Assembly: GCA_007922225.1 (NCBI GenBank)
Contig: ML680055.1
Location: forward strand, 3,778,543-3,842,542
From: Emydura subglobosa
Lineage: Eukaryota; Chordata; Testudines; Chelidae
Direction of reading: 5' to 3'
Length of the DNA: 64,000 nt
Every line of letters begins with the position of its first letter. The first letter of the stretch is position 1. Below are positions 21,825-32,636 of this stretch, in pieces. The notes beneath the pieces are model-generated. The model was given only the letters and a program-made list of their open reading frames with translations. It searched no databases and was not told where the DNA came from. Made by a program: the position numbers and the translations under genes.

Positions 21825-22195
21825 CTGCATCCCTATTATTGCACAGGAGTAACAGAACAGACAGTTCTGCCACCACCGAGTGTAGGATTGTCCCTTGTAG
21901 TATGTTCTCCAGGGCTTCCAGTCCAGCTGAAAATGGCTAGAGAGGTGGAATTCCCTGCACTTTCCTTGGGAAACAGTTCCACAGCCTGATCTCACTTTTT
22001 GCTGCACTTTCCTTGGTTCCTCATAGATATTTCCTGTTGTCCCTCCTCCACCAGCCTGAGATATGTGGTGTATACATCCTTCAGATACTTGGGTCTTATG
22101 AAAAAGTTCTCTAGAAAGCAGTGGAGGATAATCAGATTTCTATTGGTTTGGAAAACCAATGCACATAATTGTATAGCAGGGATATCAATCTCAGT
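21825..22195 (-). mobile_element. Possible CR1-like LINE fragment, reverse orientation
   Basis: Read on the minus strand, it contains 'GAACATACTACAAGGGACAA', 'GGCTGTGGAACTGTTTCCCA' and 'GAAAGTGCAGGGAATTCC', which resemble words from the 3' third of some CR1 copies. The fit is weaker than for the other CR1 calls. Confidence 0.4.
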
Positions 22196-22279
22196 CAAAT
22201 GATATGGGTTGGTTTAAAATCCCTGTGGAAAGAAGATTCCTTTACTTAAGTCAATAGCTTATTTAGAGTGAGTCCTATA

Positions 22280-22412
22280 CAATTCTTCCATCGACCTAGC
22301 CCTGTCTACAAAGGGACTTAATTTGGCTTAACTATGCCGCTCAGGGAGTGTGGATTTTTCACACCCCGACTGAGGTAGTGAAGCCCACCTAATTTTCTCG
22401 TGTAGACCCGCC
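22280..22412. mobile_element. 'GTCTACAC' MITE fragment
   Basis: 'CCATCGACCTAGCCCTGTCT', 'GTGTGGATTTTTCACACCCC' and 'TTTTCTCGTGTAGACCCGCC' match the middle and one end of the 39.75-kb copy in reverse. The TGTGGATTTTTCACA palindrome at its centre is a hallmark of this group. Confidence 0.65.
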
Positions 22413-22880
22413 TTTGGCCATGCCATCTTCTGAAGCCTGCAGACAGCCTGGAAACCCAGCCTGAGAGGTGCAAACTGCCCCATAATCAGTTCAGTGAAAG
22501 CCTCCCTTATTCAATTTAAATCAAACTGCCGCAGAATTTCCAGCCTGATACACTGGGATCTCCATGGAGTTCACAGGGTTTGAAGGACAATTCCCACCGA
22601 CTGTGAGCCTTGCGTCAGGCCCACAGTGCAGACAATCAGTGACGTTCAGTGTACTCAACAGCCCCGTCCCCCAGTGTGACCCTTACCACTAAAGGTTCAA
22701 AAGAGCTCAGCTCCCACCATGCACCCAACCTGCTCGCTTTCTTGAACATCTGGTCCTGCGTGTCTATTTCCTCCATCCGCTGTACTCCCAATCTGCTGAG
22801 GCAGTTGTGTCCCCAGATCCTTTCCAGACCCTTGCAAAGGCTGAAGTCATTAACAATTAGAACCCGGCACTAGAATCTAA

Positions 22881-23040
22881 GGGGATAGCCACACTGCAAT
22901 CAGAGGTGGCAGCCCAGGATGCTGGGTATGTACTTGAGTAGCTAGTCCGTGCTGCCGGGGCCCCACTGCTACTGTTGTTCAAGCTAGCTAGACCAAAGCT
23001 AGCGTGGGTATATCTATAGGTGCTAAAGTCACCCTTCTGG
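22881..23040. mobile_element. CTAGC-rich MITE
   Basis: 'GGGGATAGCCACACTGCAAT' at the left and 'GCTAGCGTGGGTATATCTAT' at the right, with 'CAAGCTAGCTAGACCAAAGC' inside. This is the opposite orientation to the copy at 14.5 kb. Confidence 0.55.
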
Positions 23041-23435
23041 TTGCCGTGTAGAAAATAATTTACATTTTTACCATCGCCATTGCTTTGATGTGTGGCTCTT
23101 CACTGGCATTTTTAATGAAGGGTGACTCATTTAACCTACAGCTCACGCGTCCCCTCCCGCAAGGAGTTTCTGTTGGTTATAAATGATTGTAAGGTGCCAA
23201 GGGAACAGTCTGTTAAAGATCAGTCTCTGTTTATTACCTGTAAATGTCACCACTTGGGTTGAGCCTTATGCGTTAAAATCTGCAGCGAGCAGTTTGTAGC
23301 AGAGATGCATTGCGCTGGTGCTAGCCAAAGGGAGGTTCTGTTTGGAGACAGCTGGCAGAGTGGCCGGATAGCTCCCAGTTCAAGTCTAACATTTCATGGT
23401 GGAGGAGGCTGTCTGCGGAGGATGGTGGTCCAGGG

Positions 23436-23526
23436 GGGAAGACGCTAAGCCAAGGACTTGGGAGACCTGTATTCAGTTCCCTGCTTCACAACGGACTTCC
23501 CAGGTGATCTTGGGCAAGTCCCTTGG
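23436..23526 (+). mobile_element. MIR-type SINE head, truncated by a MITE
   Basis: 'GACTTGGGAGACCTGTATTC' and 'GGTGATCTTGGGCAAGTCCC' give the SINE head and the start of its body. It stops at 23526, where a 'CATCTACATTGCAAAGAAAC' MITE end begins. Confidence 0.7.
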
Positions 23527-23660
23527 GGTACATCTACATTGCAAAGAAACACCCACAGCAACCGAGTCTCAGGGTATGTCTGCACTGTGGATCATGTGAT
23601 GTGAACCCTTACCCCAGCCTAACCTCTCCTGCGTTTACACTGCAGTCGCGCAGTTGCAGG
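23527..23660. mobile_element. 'GTCTACACTGCAA' MITE fragment
   Basis: 'ACATCTACATTGCAAAGAAA', then 'CTCAGGGTATGTCTGCACTG', then 'GTTTACACTGCAGTCG'. Three terminus-like words within 130 bp suggest overlapping or rearranged copies. Confidence 0.5.
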
Positions 23661-24056
23661 GCCCAAGCATAATTTTTTCGGGCCCAGTACGAACTTGTAA
23701 CACAGGCCGTCTTCTGCACACAGACCACAATCCCTCCTCCCAGACATACAATCACATGAGCCATGAATACAGTTTGAATTCTGAAATGACTGTTATATAT
23801 GCTACACTTCTGAAAAATGCCCCCCACCCCTCCCACACTTTGCTATTTTTGTTTAACGTAACACCCAGCCTGAGAGTCCTACAAGTTTGCTGACTATTTT
23901 GTAACTTTTTGGTCATCATAAAGGTATGATATCCTGTTGCTGCTCCGAATGTTGCAGGAGGCTGCTCTAATTGACTCCAGCTTCTGATTGACTCCAGCAA
24001 ATCTCACGAGATCTGGACAATAGATACAGGGAAATAAGTTTCTATAAATAACCTCA

Positions 24057-24260
24057 GGCATGATCTACAATTTAGCCTCAATTTTTCCCTTATGGTAATG
24101 GGGGTTGCAGCCTCGCCCCCGGTAAAGTGTACCCTCCCCCCGCCATGTGGGGGCCCTGGCACTAACCCAGGGTCCCAGGACCCTGCAGGGATGGAGGGTC
24201 CAAGCTGGAGTGCAGCCGGTGCTCAGGGACCGAGTTCTATTCCTTTGTAGATGCAGCTCT
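24057..24260. mobile_element. Decayed 'TCTACA' MITE
   Basis: 'CAGGCATGATCTACAATTTA' at the left and 'CCTTTGTAGATGCAGCTCTG' at the right are inverted ends; the middle is GC-rich ('GGGTCCCAGGACCCTGCAGG') as in the related copy at 46.2 kb. Confidence 0.5.
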
Positions 24261-24639
24261 GCTTGACTTGTGTCCCAGGAGTGAGGCTCGGGTTCGATAA
24301 TAAGAATCAGTTACTTTAAACTCTTCCTGACAGATGAAAAATATAATTATTTTCTTCACTACGTTTATTCAGTGTATTCAATTTGGGTTTGTCTTTTTCG
24401 TTAAAAATGTAAAAAAGATATTGTTTTAATGGGTTTGATGATGGGGCAATGGGCCAGGGGTGGGGGAGTTTCTGCCGGACTGCGTAGAAGCTGATACTAA
24501 GTGCAGTCAGAACACTTCCTTCTGTGTGTGAATATAGAGACTGTGGGTTTGCCATATCAGGTTGTATCATTGATCCCTCACATTTAGGATACCGTCTCCA
24601 TCAATGATTGAGAGGCTTACCTGGGACACAAACCCCAAC

Positions 24640-24880
24640 CTCTGCTAATTAATACTTAGTGCCATTCACTCTCAGATCTCAAAGCATTTTACAAGATGGG
24701 TGAAAGAAAGAGAAACTGAGGCACAGAGTGGGGAAATGTCTTGGCCAAGGTGGCACAGCATGTCTGGGACAGAACGAGGAACAGAAGCCCGGTCTTCTGA
24801 CTCTTTGTCACTGGTAGTTGTTGCCTCCCTGCAAATGCATTTGGTTAATTGCACAATACCATGCATGGGGGTGGACGAAA
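24640..24880 (-). mobile_element. MIR/CORE-type SINE, nearly full body, reverse orientation
   Basis: 'AGATCTCAAAGCATTTTACA', 'GAGAAACTGAGGCACAGAGT', 'CTTGGCCAAGGTGGCACAGC' and 'GCCCGGTCTTCTGACTC' are the reverse complement of the SINE from its 3' body to its head. Confidence 0.8.
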
Positions 24881-26320
24881 ACCTCCTTCCTGACACCTGA
24901 ACCATTCAGTTTATACCAAGAAGCATGACAATTGATTGTTCTTAGCTTAGCCTGCAAGGCGATCAATCATAAAATCCAGCGATAGCATTTAACTCTGTCA
25001 CTTCCAGTGAATCCTGCTCAGTGACATGGACTTTCCTTCTTTCTTTTTATATTTTCCATGTTGAATTTTATCATTTGGATTTGGTCTATTCGTGCCATGG
25101 TGACTTCATTCCCTGCCTTCAATCTCACCTCAGTCTAAAACAGTTCCCATTTGGCTGTGTCTGCTACTCTGGGATGAACGTTACCCAGAAATTATTTAGG
25201 CACTTTGAAATGTTTTAAGTGAACATTTGGGAGTGGGGAAAGAGAATCTAAGCAATTATTGTAATTCGCTGCCTGCTAAAAATGTGCGGGCCGGGATATT
25301 CTTGGCCATCCTGAGCTTGAAAAAAAAGTTTCCGAAACTACTTAGTTTGTGTAACATTTTATATTGATATGGAACATTTTTAAAGAAGAAAAACCTGTTC
25401 TTTGCTGGAGTTACGTTCATCTCATCCTCACCCTGCCACAAAGCCATGAGCCCCTGCTGTCTTGGACATTTGGAATCTGTGACTCCCTTGGGTCCTGACC
25501 TCTCAGACTCGGACAAACAGAAAAGATCTATTAGTTCACCTGGGTCCTCTCCACCGGTACCATTAATTCAAGATTGTTTCCTACAGAACATTCACAAGGT
25601 CTCTGTTTACTCCTGCTTTACCATTCCTCCATTACTCTGGAAGATTCCTTGGGAAAATATCACGTGTCACATCAAACTTATTGTTAGGATGTTTTCCCGG
25701 AGTACATATCCTACATTTTCCACTGAGCAGTTTCATCTGGTGACATGCTGACATTATTCCCCACAAAAATACCCTTCTTAGCCTGGGATAAATTCCCTCT
25801 CTCAGGAGTAATGCTCTCAGACTACTACTTCCAGGATGTAGAAGCAGGATGCAGTGTTACAATGGAGCACCTGAGAATCAAGTTCTTCACTGCCTTGGCC
25901 CTATAACCCAGGCTCTATTGTCAGCCAGCAGATACTTAGACAGATTCCAATAAACCAAGAAATAATCTTTGCTTTGAAAGAGCCTCAAATCCTGAATCAT
26001 CTTTTTTTTATTTGGTTCAAAAAAGTTCAGTTGACACCTGGTTTCAAATCATTGTCTTGGTCTGCAGCCGTCATGTGGCAATGGGAAAGAATCCTAGAGA
26101 AATCACTTTCTGCTAATGCTGAACAAGGGGCTTTATTAGAATAAGAGAAACAGCCTCACTCTTTCTGCCAAGCTTCCTACCATAGATTTAAAGAAACAGT
26201 ACACACCTCCTCTTCTGCCTGCTTGGTGTGAGCAAGGAGCAGAGGTAAAGTACCAAATCACGGCGAGAAAAGCTGTTTTCCTAGTGTTTTGGAGTAGGTC
26301 AAGACCAGAGAGTGCTAAAA
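24881..26320. other. Unrecognised AT-leaning stretch
   Basis: No gene or named repeat. Open frames of 65-101 codons have no motif. Confidence 0.35.
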
Positions 26321-26324
26321 GAAT

Positions 26325-26395
26325 TCAGCCCAGATCTTCGAGGGTATTTAGGTGCCTAACTCCCATTGATTTAAACAGGTATTCACACACCTCTT
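26325..26395. repeat. Half of a small palindromic element
   Basis: 'GCCCAGATCTTCGAGGGTAT' and 'TTAGGTGCCTAACTCCCATT' form one arm of the palindrome seen nearly complete at 52250. Confidence 0.6.
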
Positions 26396-26524
26396 ACCCT
26401 AAGAAAGCTTCTCTTAGTATATGCTCCCTGACAGCCATGTGGAGAGGAGCTCACATTAGAACCATGTTGGAGCTATCCCCATTTCAGCTGGCTAAGGGTA
26501 TTTTGAGGCAGCAGAAATATATTA

Positions 26525-26830
26525 CAGAGCCTTGCACCTCTAGGGCACTGGTTCCAATCTGGCCAGGTATTGAGTGATAATTGCTACCATCTTATTGCAA
26601 CTTGTTGGCCTCTGTGAAATGAACTGATGGGTTTCAGCCCAGTTCTTAGGGGGCAGAGGTTCACCTCACACTAAACCCCTCCACCATGGACGCCCTCAGT
26701 GCAGACACCACACATAGAAAGCTGTCTCAGAGTCCGACCCACATCAGGGGTAAGGTACATTGGTGTGGTTTGTCACTGTCTATGCAATTCTGTGGCTAGA
26801 TGTGGATCGGCATTTTCCAATCGCTCCCAC
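26525..26830 (+). repeat. Possible tRNA-related dispersed repeat
   Basis: 'AGAGCCTTGCACCTCTAGGG', a B-box-like 'GGTTCCAATCTGG', then 'GGGTTTCAGCCCAGTTCTTA' and 'GATGTGGATCGGCATTTTCC'. A short match ('CAGCCCAGTTCCTAGGGGCT') recurs at 57310. From memory this is a reptile repeat with a tRNA-like start; I cannot name it. Confidence 0.4.
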
Positions 26831-27479
26831 GTAGCAGGATCTGAGATATTACCTCTTACTCCTACCCTCACGGCAGGCGATGTCTGTTTTATCTGCTAGC
26901 CGTCAGCCACTGTTGATTTCCTTTAAACGAGATGTTTTGTAGTGAGGACGCCATCCTCTAGAGTTGTAGTCAGGCTGGCAGCTTTCCTCAGCACAAAGGC
27001 CAGTAACTATTTGAAAGGATGCATGTGTCTGTGTGTGTGTGTGCGTGCAGGAGAGCTGGGGACATATGCGGTATTTGCCTGCAACATTTGCACTTCCTTA
27101 AATTAGCAGACTAACTCTTCCACACGCAGGCTGCGCTTGGGACTGCAGTTCCCGTGTCCAGGACTGTATATTGCACATCCCAGCCAGGAGCTCCAAAGCA
27201 ATGGCATCAGCATGTCTCCACTGAACAGCCAGGCAGCCACAACATGGCCCTGAGAATCTCCCCAAGTGCCTTTAATAATGAGAACAGGGCCCCATCTGTG
27301 TTCCCCGCTGTGGTTTAGGCTGTCTTCCTCTTTGGGTACTATGGTACTGGGACAGATTGGGTCCCGTTCCTGGCCAGAACCAGAAAGGGTAGCGGGGTGT
27401 GGAAAAACAAAACACAGTGTGATTTTTAGGCCAGAATGATAGGACTTTTTATTTAATTCAAAATCAAATACGTTAAGAG
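26831..27479. other. Unrecognised stretch with a short (GT)n run
   Basis: A GT-rich run at 27022-27049; no gene seen. Confidence 0.4.
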
Positions 27480-27800
27480 ACGAAGGATGAGCTAGTGGTT
27501 AAAGCTAGTGGTTAAAGTGGGCTGAGCTTCAGGGAATCTAGGCTCAGACCCCTGCTCTGTCACTTACTCTGCTTATGACCTTGGGCAGGTCACTAAATCT
27601 CTCTGGACTTCAATTCCCCATCGCTAACCTGAAGAGTATAACCATTGATTTTTCCCACCCTTCGTCTAGTTAGATGGTGAGCTCTTTGGAATGGAGACTC
27701 TCTCCTTCTAGGGGCATGTACAGCACCTAGCTCAAGAAGGCGCTGGACTTGATTGGAGATTCCTGGTGCTGTGGTAAACATGTAACTAAATAGTAATGAC
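27480..27800 (+). mobile_element. Full-length tRNA-derived SINE with L2-like tail
   Basis: Head 'GAGCTAGTGGTTAAAG', B-box-like 'AGGCTCAGACCCC', body 'ATGACCTTGGGCAGGTCACT' and 'CAATTCCCCATCGCTAAC', tail 'GATGGTGAGCTCTTTGGAAT', 'GTACAGCACCTAGCTC', and a final AAATAGTAATGA. The head carries a perfect 13-bp tandem duplication (GCTAGTGGTTAAA at 27491-27503 and 27504-27516), probably slippage or rearrangement of the A-box region. Confidence 0.8.
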
Positions 27801-27884
27801 CTGCCCCTAAATCCAGCCCACTGTGTGCGCTGAGATGCCTTTGTTGGTTCTTCCCCTCCAGCTAACCTGTCTCCTTATTTATTA

Positions 27885-28278
27885 GACAGACAAGGTGGAT
27901 GAGATAACGTATTTTGGACCAATTTCTGCTGGCGAAAGAGACATGTTTTTGAGCAATACAGAACTCTACTTCAGATCTGGGAAAGGTACTCAGAGTCACA
28001 GCTAAGTGCAAGGTGGAACAGATTGTTTAGCACACGTAGTTAACACATATTCTAAGGGACCATTCAAGGTGAAGTGGCCTGTTAACATCCCTGAAGTCAT
28101 AGGATAAAAAGCGGGGGGCAGTAGGCGACAGATGGTTGTAATAAGCCATAAATCTAATGTCTTTGCTAGACAATAAAAATCTTGGTCTACATAAAGTTAT
28201 GAATTCAAGCTTCCAGGTTTGTGTTTTGAAGGTGTTGTGCAGGTTTCCTCTGAGGACAAAGACTGAGAGGTTTGGTAT
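27885..28278 (-). mobile_element. Penelope-like element, 3' part (right half in 28441-28890)
   Basis: On the plus strand it reads 'AGACAAGGTGGATGAGATAA', 'GACCAATTTCTGCTGGCGAA', 'GATCTGGGAAAGGTACTCAG', 'GGTGGAACAGATTGTTTAGC', 'ACCATTCAAGGTGAAGTGGC'. This is the 3' UTR and the end of the coding region in reverse. Near the inner edge the minus strand encodes LRGNLHNTFK, the last part of the endonuclease region. The copy is cut at 28278 by a CR1 3' end. Confidence 0.78.
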
Positions 28279-28440
28279 AGAACACAAGAAACGGCCATAC
28301 TGGGTCAGACCAACGGTCCATCTAGCCCAGCATCCCGTCTTCTGACAATGGTCAATACCAGGTGTTTCAGATGTAAGCATCAAGTGATCCATCCCCGGTT
28401 GCCCTTTCCCAGCTTCTGGCAAAAAGAGGCTAGGATCACC
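28279..28440 (-). mobile_element. CR1/L3-like 3' end nested in the PLE
   Basis: 'AAACGGCCATACTGGGTCAG', 'GTCCATCTAGCCCAGCATCC', 'TCTTCTGACAATGGTCAATA' and 'CTTCTGGCAAAAAGAGGCTA' are the reverse complement of the terminus of the CR1 copy at 19.9-20.06 kb. PLE sequence continues on both sides. The flanks 'GTATAG' and 'CTATGG' could be a worn 6-bp target duplication. Confidence 0.8.
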
Positions 28441-28890
28441 TATGGAGTGATTGTTTTGGGAGATGTGTTCACCCCTGGGTGAAAGGGTGTTTTTGTCATT
28501 TTATTTTTCTGCGTGAGGTTAGTTGAGAGCGTAGTGATCATCTGGTTTCACCCACATCGTTGCTGTTGGGGTATTTCGTGTACCAGATGGGTATACCACA
28601 TGCTGTGACAGGCATGTATAGGACCCAGGGATCATGAAACGTGTGTTGTGGGGGTATTGGTCATTCTACCAGTGGAGATAAGTCTGCAAATTTTGCACCT
28701 GTGGTTCAGGCAGGGTCTGGTGGCGCTTTGAGTTGGTGGGTCTTGGTCTGTGGGGAGATGAGCTTGGCCAGGCTAGGTGGTGGTTTGAAGGCCAGACGTG
28801 GGGGATCATGAAATATTTCTTTCAGCATGGAGTATGGGTTGTAGCTGTTTAATGATCCCTGTATGGGTTGCAGTGAGGGGTGTCAACTAG
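28441..28890 (-). mobile_element. Penelope-like element, GIY-YIG endonuclease-region remnant
   Basis: Read on the minus strand with frameshifts, it encodes HPSLQPIQGSLNSYNPY, LKEIFHDPPRLAFKPPPSLA, SYTCLSQHVVY and YPNSNDVGETR. In intact relatives I recall, the last two pieces form a GIY-YIG-type module (VVYLIxC...YVGET) C-terminal to the reverse transcriptase; here the Y of YVGET is D and stops interrupt. The RT domain lies beyond the break at 28890 and is missing. No activity is possible. Confidence 0.72.
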
Positions 28891-28900
28891 GGGTGTGCGG

Positions 28901-31160
28901 TACTTTTACTTTTGTGCGTCTAATTCCATTTATTTATTTTGTTTGAGGAACAGCTGCTAAGTGAACTGCTAAAAAAAACAATTAAAAATGGCAGGGCAGG
29001 ACAACAAACAGGTTTTCAATGATTTGTTTCTTTGCACCCCTTATCCCACTGGTGTCACTTTTTATTGGAGAATGTAAAAAATAACCTGCCAGCCTCAAAT
29101 CCTTAACAAGTCAGCTGAAGAAGCAGATCTTCCCATAGGCAACAGGTGCTTCTGCTGCAGCTGGGTACCTTGGTCTAGTCAGACTGTAACATGGGGCATT
29201 GGAAAGTGCCCATCTGGACACCTTTGGACATAGGAAGGTAGCCTGTAGGAGTTGTCATTGCCCCTTACGCCTTTCCTTTTACACTAGCCAAGCATTGGTG
29301 GGAGGATTTATATCCTCCCTTAGCTAGTGTGTGCTGTCTTGTTTCTTTCAATTGTCCAAACCTCTGCAGTATCACTCTTGTGAGCTGCAGTGTTGCAGAC
29401 CATTGATGTAAGATGCCCATTGTATAGTTCTGGTAGCCCAATGGACAGCAATACGTGTTTGTCGATAGCTGCATGGAACTTGGAAGAAGGAGCACAGCTC
29501 ACAGGAAGGAGGGGGCAGCAGGAAGTCAGTCTGTGTGCACATGGCTGGAATATCTGCAGCAGTTACAGCGTGTCTGTAAATAGTCCTCTTCTGAAAGGGC
29601 CAGTTTAGTTTTACAAGCATGAAGTCCTCGTGTTACTACCCACAAGCGGTACAGGAAACAGTAGCCATCGAAAGGAAAAATTTCCAAGCATTCAAGTGCG
29701 TGTTGCGAAGTGATTGGAGTCTGGACACCACGGGTGTCAGGCTTTCTTCTAGCATTGCAGGATTTCTGCCAAGGCTATGGGCATTTGCCTTTCAAGTTAA
29801 ATGTTACCTTGACTTTTCCAAGCCTCAGCGAAGGTTGGGGTTCCATTTTGGGTGCAAGTTTGGGACACACTGCAGGCAGCTGCAGAACACAACAGAGCTG
29901 CCCAAAACCCAAAACAGAGGACATGCCACTTCAGGCACCTGGATGATCTGTGGGTATCACACAAGTGCTGAGATCCGAAACAATCAGATCGCTTCTTAAA
30001 TATCACACATGGCTCTGGACCTGGCTCTCAGAGGTATAGGAAAGTTGGAGGGTCCAAAGTATAGTCCCTGGGTATCTTGCGTAGTCTATGAAGCCCAGGG
30101 CGGCCAAACAAACTGAGTCTGAAAGAGGGAGACGCTCCAACAAGTGAAACTGAAACATTAAAGTTAAATCAGTAGCAGCCCAAACCTGCCCCACCGAGGG
30201 CATCGCTGGCAGCCAAAGGAAGCAGTGCATGCTGGGACTTATGTTCCAAATGGGCAGCACCTCTATTTTTGAGACCCTCTGCTCCATTGTGGAAGTCTTG
30301 GGGTCTCAGCAGGTTGCCAGAGAGGCTGTTAGCTGAGTGATGCTTGTGCCTCTACTGACCTTCCCTTCTGAAGGATCTCCCTCTTTTAGCCCCACAGCTG
30401 TTTGCAAACGGGGAATTTGGGATGCCCCTGTCTGAGCAGATTCCAAGTCCGTGGGTTTGAGCTCAGATCTCCAAACTCTGTCTCTCTCTCTGAGCTTCTT
30501 TTGATTTGTTCTCGCAAAGAAGTCTACAGCCCGGCCCACCCCAATGATTGCTGGTGAGCTGGGCAGAGAGGGTCCAGGTCAGGGCTGGCACGGTTTTGCG
30601 ATTCCATTAATGGCTCCATTTCAAGAGACATGAAGTAATTTAGGGGCTAGCACAGAAAAGCACCAGTCCTGCTTCTGCCTCTCTGGTTTATCTGATCATG
30701 ATTTTATAAGACATTTCAGACATCCGAAGCACTTTGAAAATGAGTCACGAAATCCCATGTCCCATTTCATTTACTTCCAAGCAAGGGTGGACCACTTCTC
30801 TGCTGAAAGAAATCCATTGACTTCAGAACAGTTATGCTAGCGGTCAATTTGGCCAGGTAATTAACTGAAAAAGAAACAAACAAAACCCATTGTTGATGTG
30901 GAAATTTTTCTCTCTAATTTGATTGGACATTTTAAATTAAATCTGAAGGACCATGGCCCTGTGTGTGCATCATATGAGCAGCACAGAAAGGACACCTGGA
31001 TGGAGATTTGTATATCCTGTGCGTGATGGTGTGGTATAGAGGATTTACCGATATGATGTTGGGGTGGCAAAGCCATGAGCTACTTATGCAGGTTATGAAG
31101 AATTTGTGCAATGTTCCTCCAAATGACAATGCTCCAAACCCTAGGATTGGCCATTTGGAT
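28901..31160. other. Long unrecognised stretch
   Basis: About 2.2 kb with no gene or repeat I can name. Open frames up to 126 codons (29619-29999 plus) have no motif and overlap minus-strand frames. Confidence 0.35.
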
Positions 31161-31162
31161 AT

Positions 31163-31430
31163 TGACAGAACACGGAGCAATGGTCTCAAGTTGCAGTGGG
31201 GGAGGTCTAGGTTGGATATTAGGAAAGACTTTGTCACTAGGAGGGTGCTGAAGCACTGGAATTGATTGCCTAGGGAGGAGGTGGAATCTCCATCCTTAGA
31301 GGTTTTTAAGGCCCGGCTTGACAAAGCCCTGGCTGGGATGATTTAGTTGGGGTTGGTCCTGCTTTGAGCAGGGGTTGGACTAGATACCTCCTGGGGTCCT
31401 TACCAACCCTCATCTTCTAGGATTCTATTT
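31163..31430 (+). mobile_element. CR1 LINE, last ORF2 codons and 3' UTR
   Basis: Encodes RSNGLKLQWGRSRLDIRKDF and RRVLKHWN, a stop, then LPREEVESPSLEVFKARLDK in frame. Tail 'GCAGGGGTTGGACTAGATAC', 'CTGGGGTCCTTACCAACC', end 'TTCTAGGATTCTATTT'. This is one of the better-preserved CR1 ends here. Confidence 0.88.
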
Positions 31431-31518
31431 GTTTAAACCCATTGCACATGCACATCTGGGCATTCTCACGTGCATACACTGTGTTTTCAGGTGCAGTATC
31501 TCTGTACAGGACATGTTA

Positions 31519-31785
31519 GGTGTGTCTACACAGCATGCTACCTAGTGTGGATAGACAGATGTGCCATTTCTGCTCAAGTGAGTGTGCTAAAAAGAGCAGT
31601 GTGGCACGGCATCACAGGCAGTGGCTCAGGCTAGCTGGGTCAATAAAGTCTCGTCTGACCCTTTGGATACATGCCCAGGTGGCTAGCCTCATCCACCGCT
31701 GTGGTGACATGGCCACATGGTTGGTTGGAACGTGCTCGCTGGAGCAGACGCACCCTCCCAGCTCCTCTGTAGACATACTCCTCAG
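31519..31785. mobile_element. 'GTGTCTACAC' MITE
   Basis: Ends 'GGTGTGTCTACACAGCATGC' and 'CCTCTGTAGACATACTCCTC' are inverted; internal words include 'GGCTCAGGCTAGCTGGGTC' and 'ACGTGCTCGCTGGAGCAG'. No coding capacity. Confidence 0.65.
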
Positions 31786-32109
31786 CTGGAGTTTCCAAGA
31801 CTATGAAATTACGTGAGCATGGTCAACAATGATCTGTTCTAAGAGATTGTCTAGCTCAGGGGAGCAGTAAAGATATAGGAACTCACTGGTTCAGCCTAAC
31901 TCAATAGTTATTGAATATCACGGGCAACTACTCTGATGGCCTTTTAGTTGCCTAGGTGAAAAGTGGTGAGGTCAGTCCAATTCTTAGCAAAAGACGCTAC
32001 AGGTAGAGTGGCCACTGATACAACCCCAGAATACCGGACATTTCGATACTTCTGGGAACTGTGTGAGCCCATCCACACCAGTGTGTTCTTCACAATGACG
32101 TCCTCCGTG

Positions 32110-32195
32110 CTATCCCATTGTGCTAGGTGCTGTACATATGTATAGTGAGAGACAGTCACTGCCCCAAAGAGCTTGGAATCTAAACAGAAAAAGAC
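32110..32195 (-). mobile_element. SINE L2-like tail, reverse orientation
   Basis: 'CCCATTGTGCTAGGTGCTGT', 'ACAGTCACTGCCCCAAAGAG' and 'CTTGGAATCTAAACAG'. Confidence 0.75.
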
Positions 32196-32524
32196 AAACA
32201 CTCTGCAGCTTTTTTGAGAAGAAATAGAGGGCTTCACCCTACAGAGGTGTTAAGTCACCTTTCATCAGCGTCATTCACTGGGACAAGAAGAGCAGTGAAT
32301 TCCAGGCGGTGTGTGCAGAAGGGCTGCTAGCATGCTGGGGGTGGAAGGTGGCAGTGCACAATTGCGTCATAAAAATGTTTTGAATTTCATATGTGCGGTT
32401 ATGTAGGAGGCAGAGAGCTGATTCTGGGGTGCCCCAGACTCTGCGGGTCCCTTGGAGAAGCTCCCCCGGAGCTGGAGGAGATGCAAGGAGCCATTGGGAG
32501 ACAGGGCAGCTGCCTGCTCCATTT

Positions 32525-32636
32525 CTTTGGGAAAAACAGAAAAGAAACATTTTTTGATATTTCTGAAATGGAAAACTTTTTGGTGTGTTGGAATTTCCAG
32601 TAGTACAGAAATTCCAAGATTCAACCAGCTCTAATT
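32525..32636. mobile_element. 'TAGAGCTGG' AT-rich element, one end
   Basis: 'TTTTTTGATATTTCTGAAAT' and 'GGAATTTCCAGTAGTACAG' ending in 'AGATTCAACCAGCTCTAATT', an intact CCAGCTCTA terminus. Confidence 0.65.

Noticed and set aside
27480..27580. Possible tRNA gene
   Set aside because: The A/B-box-like words belong to a SINE head; no cloverleaf can be formed and the SINE body follows directly.
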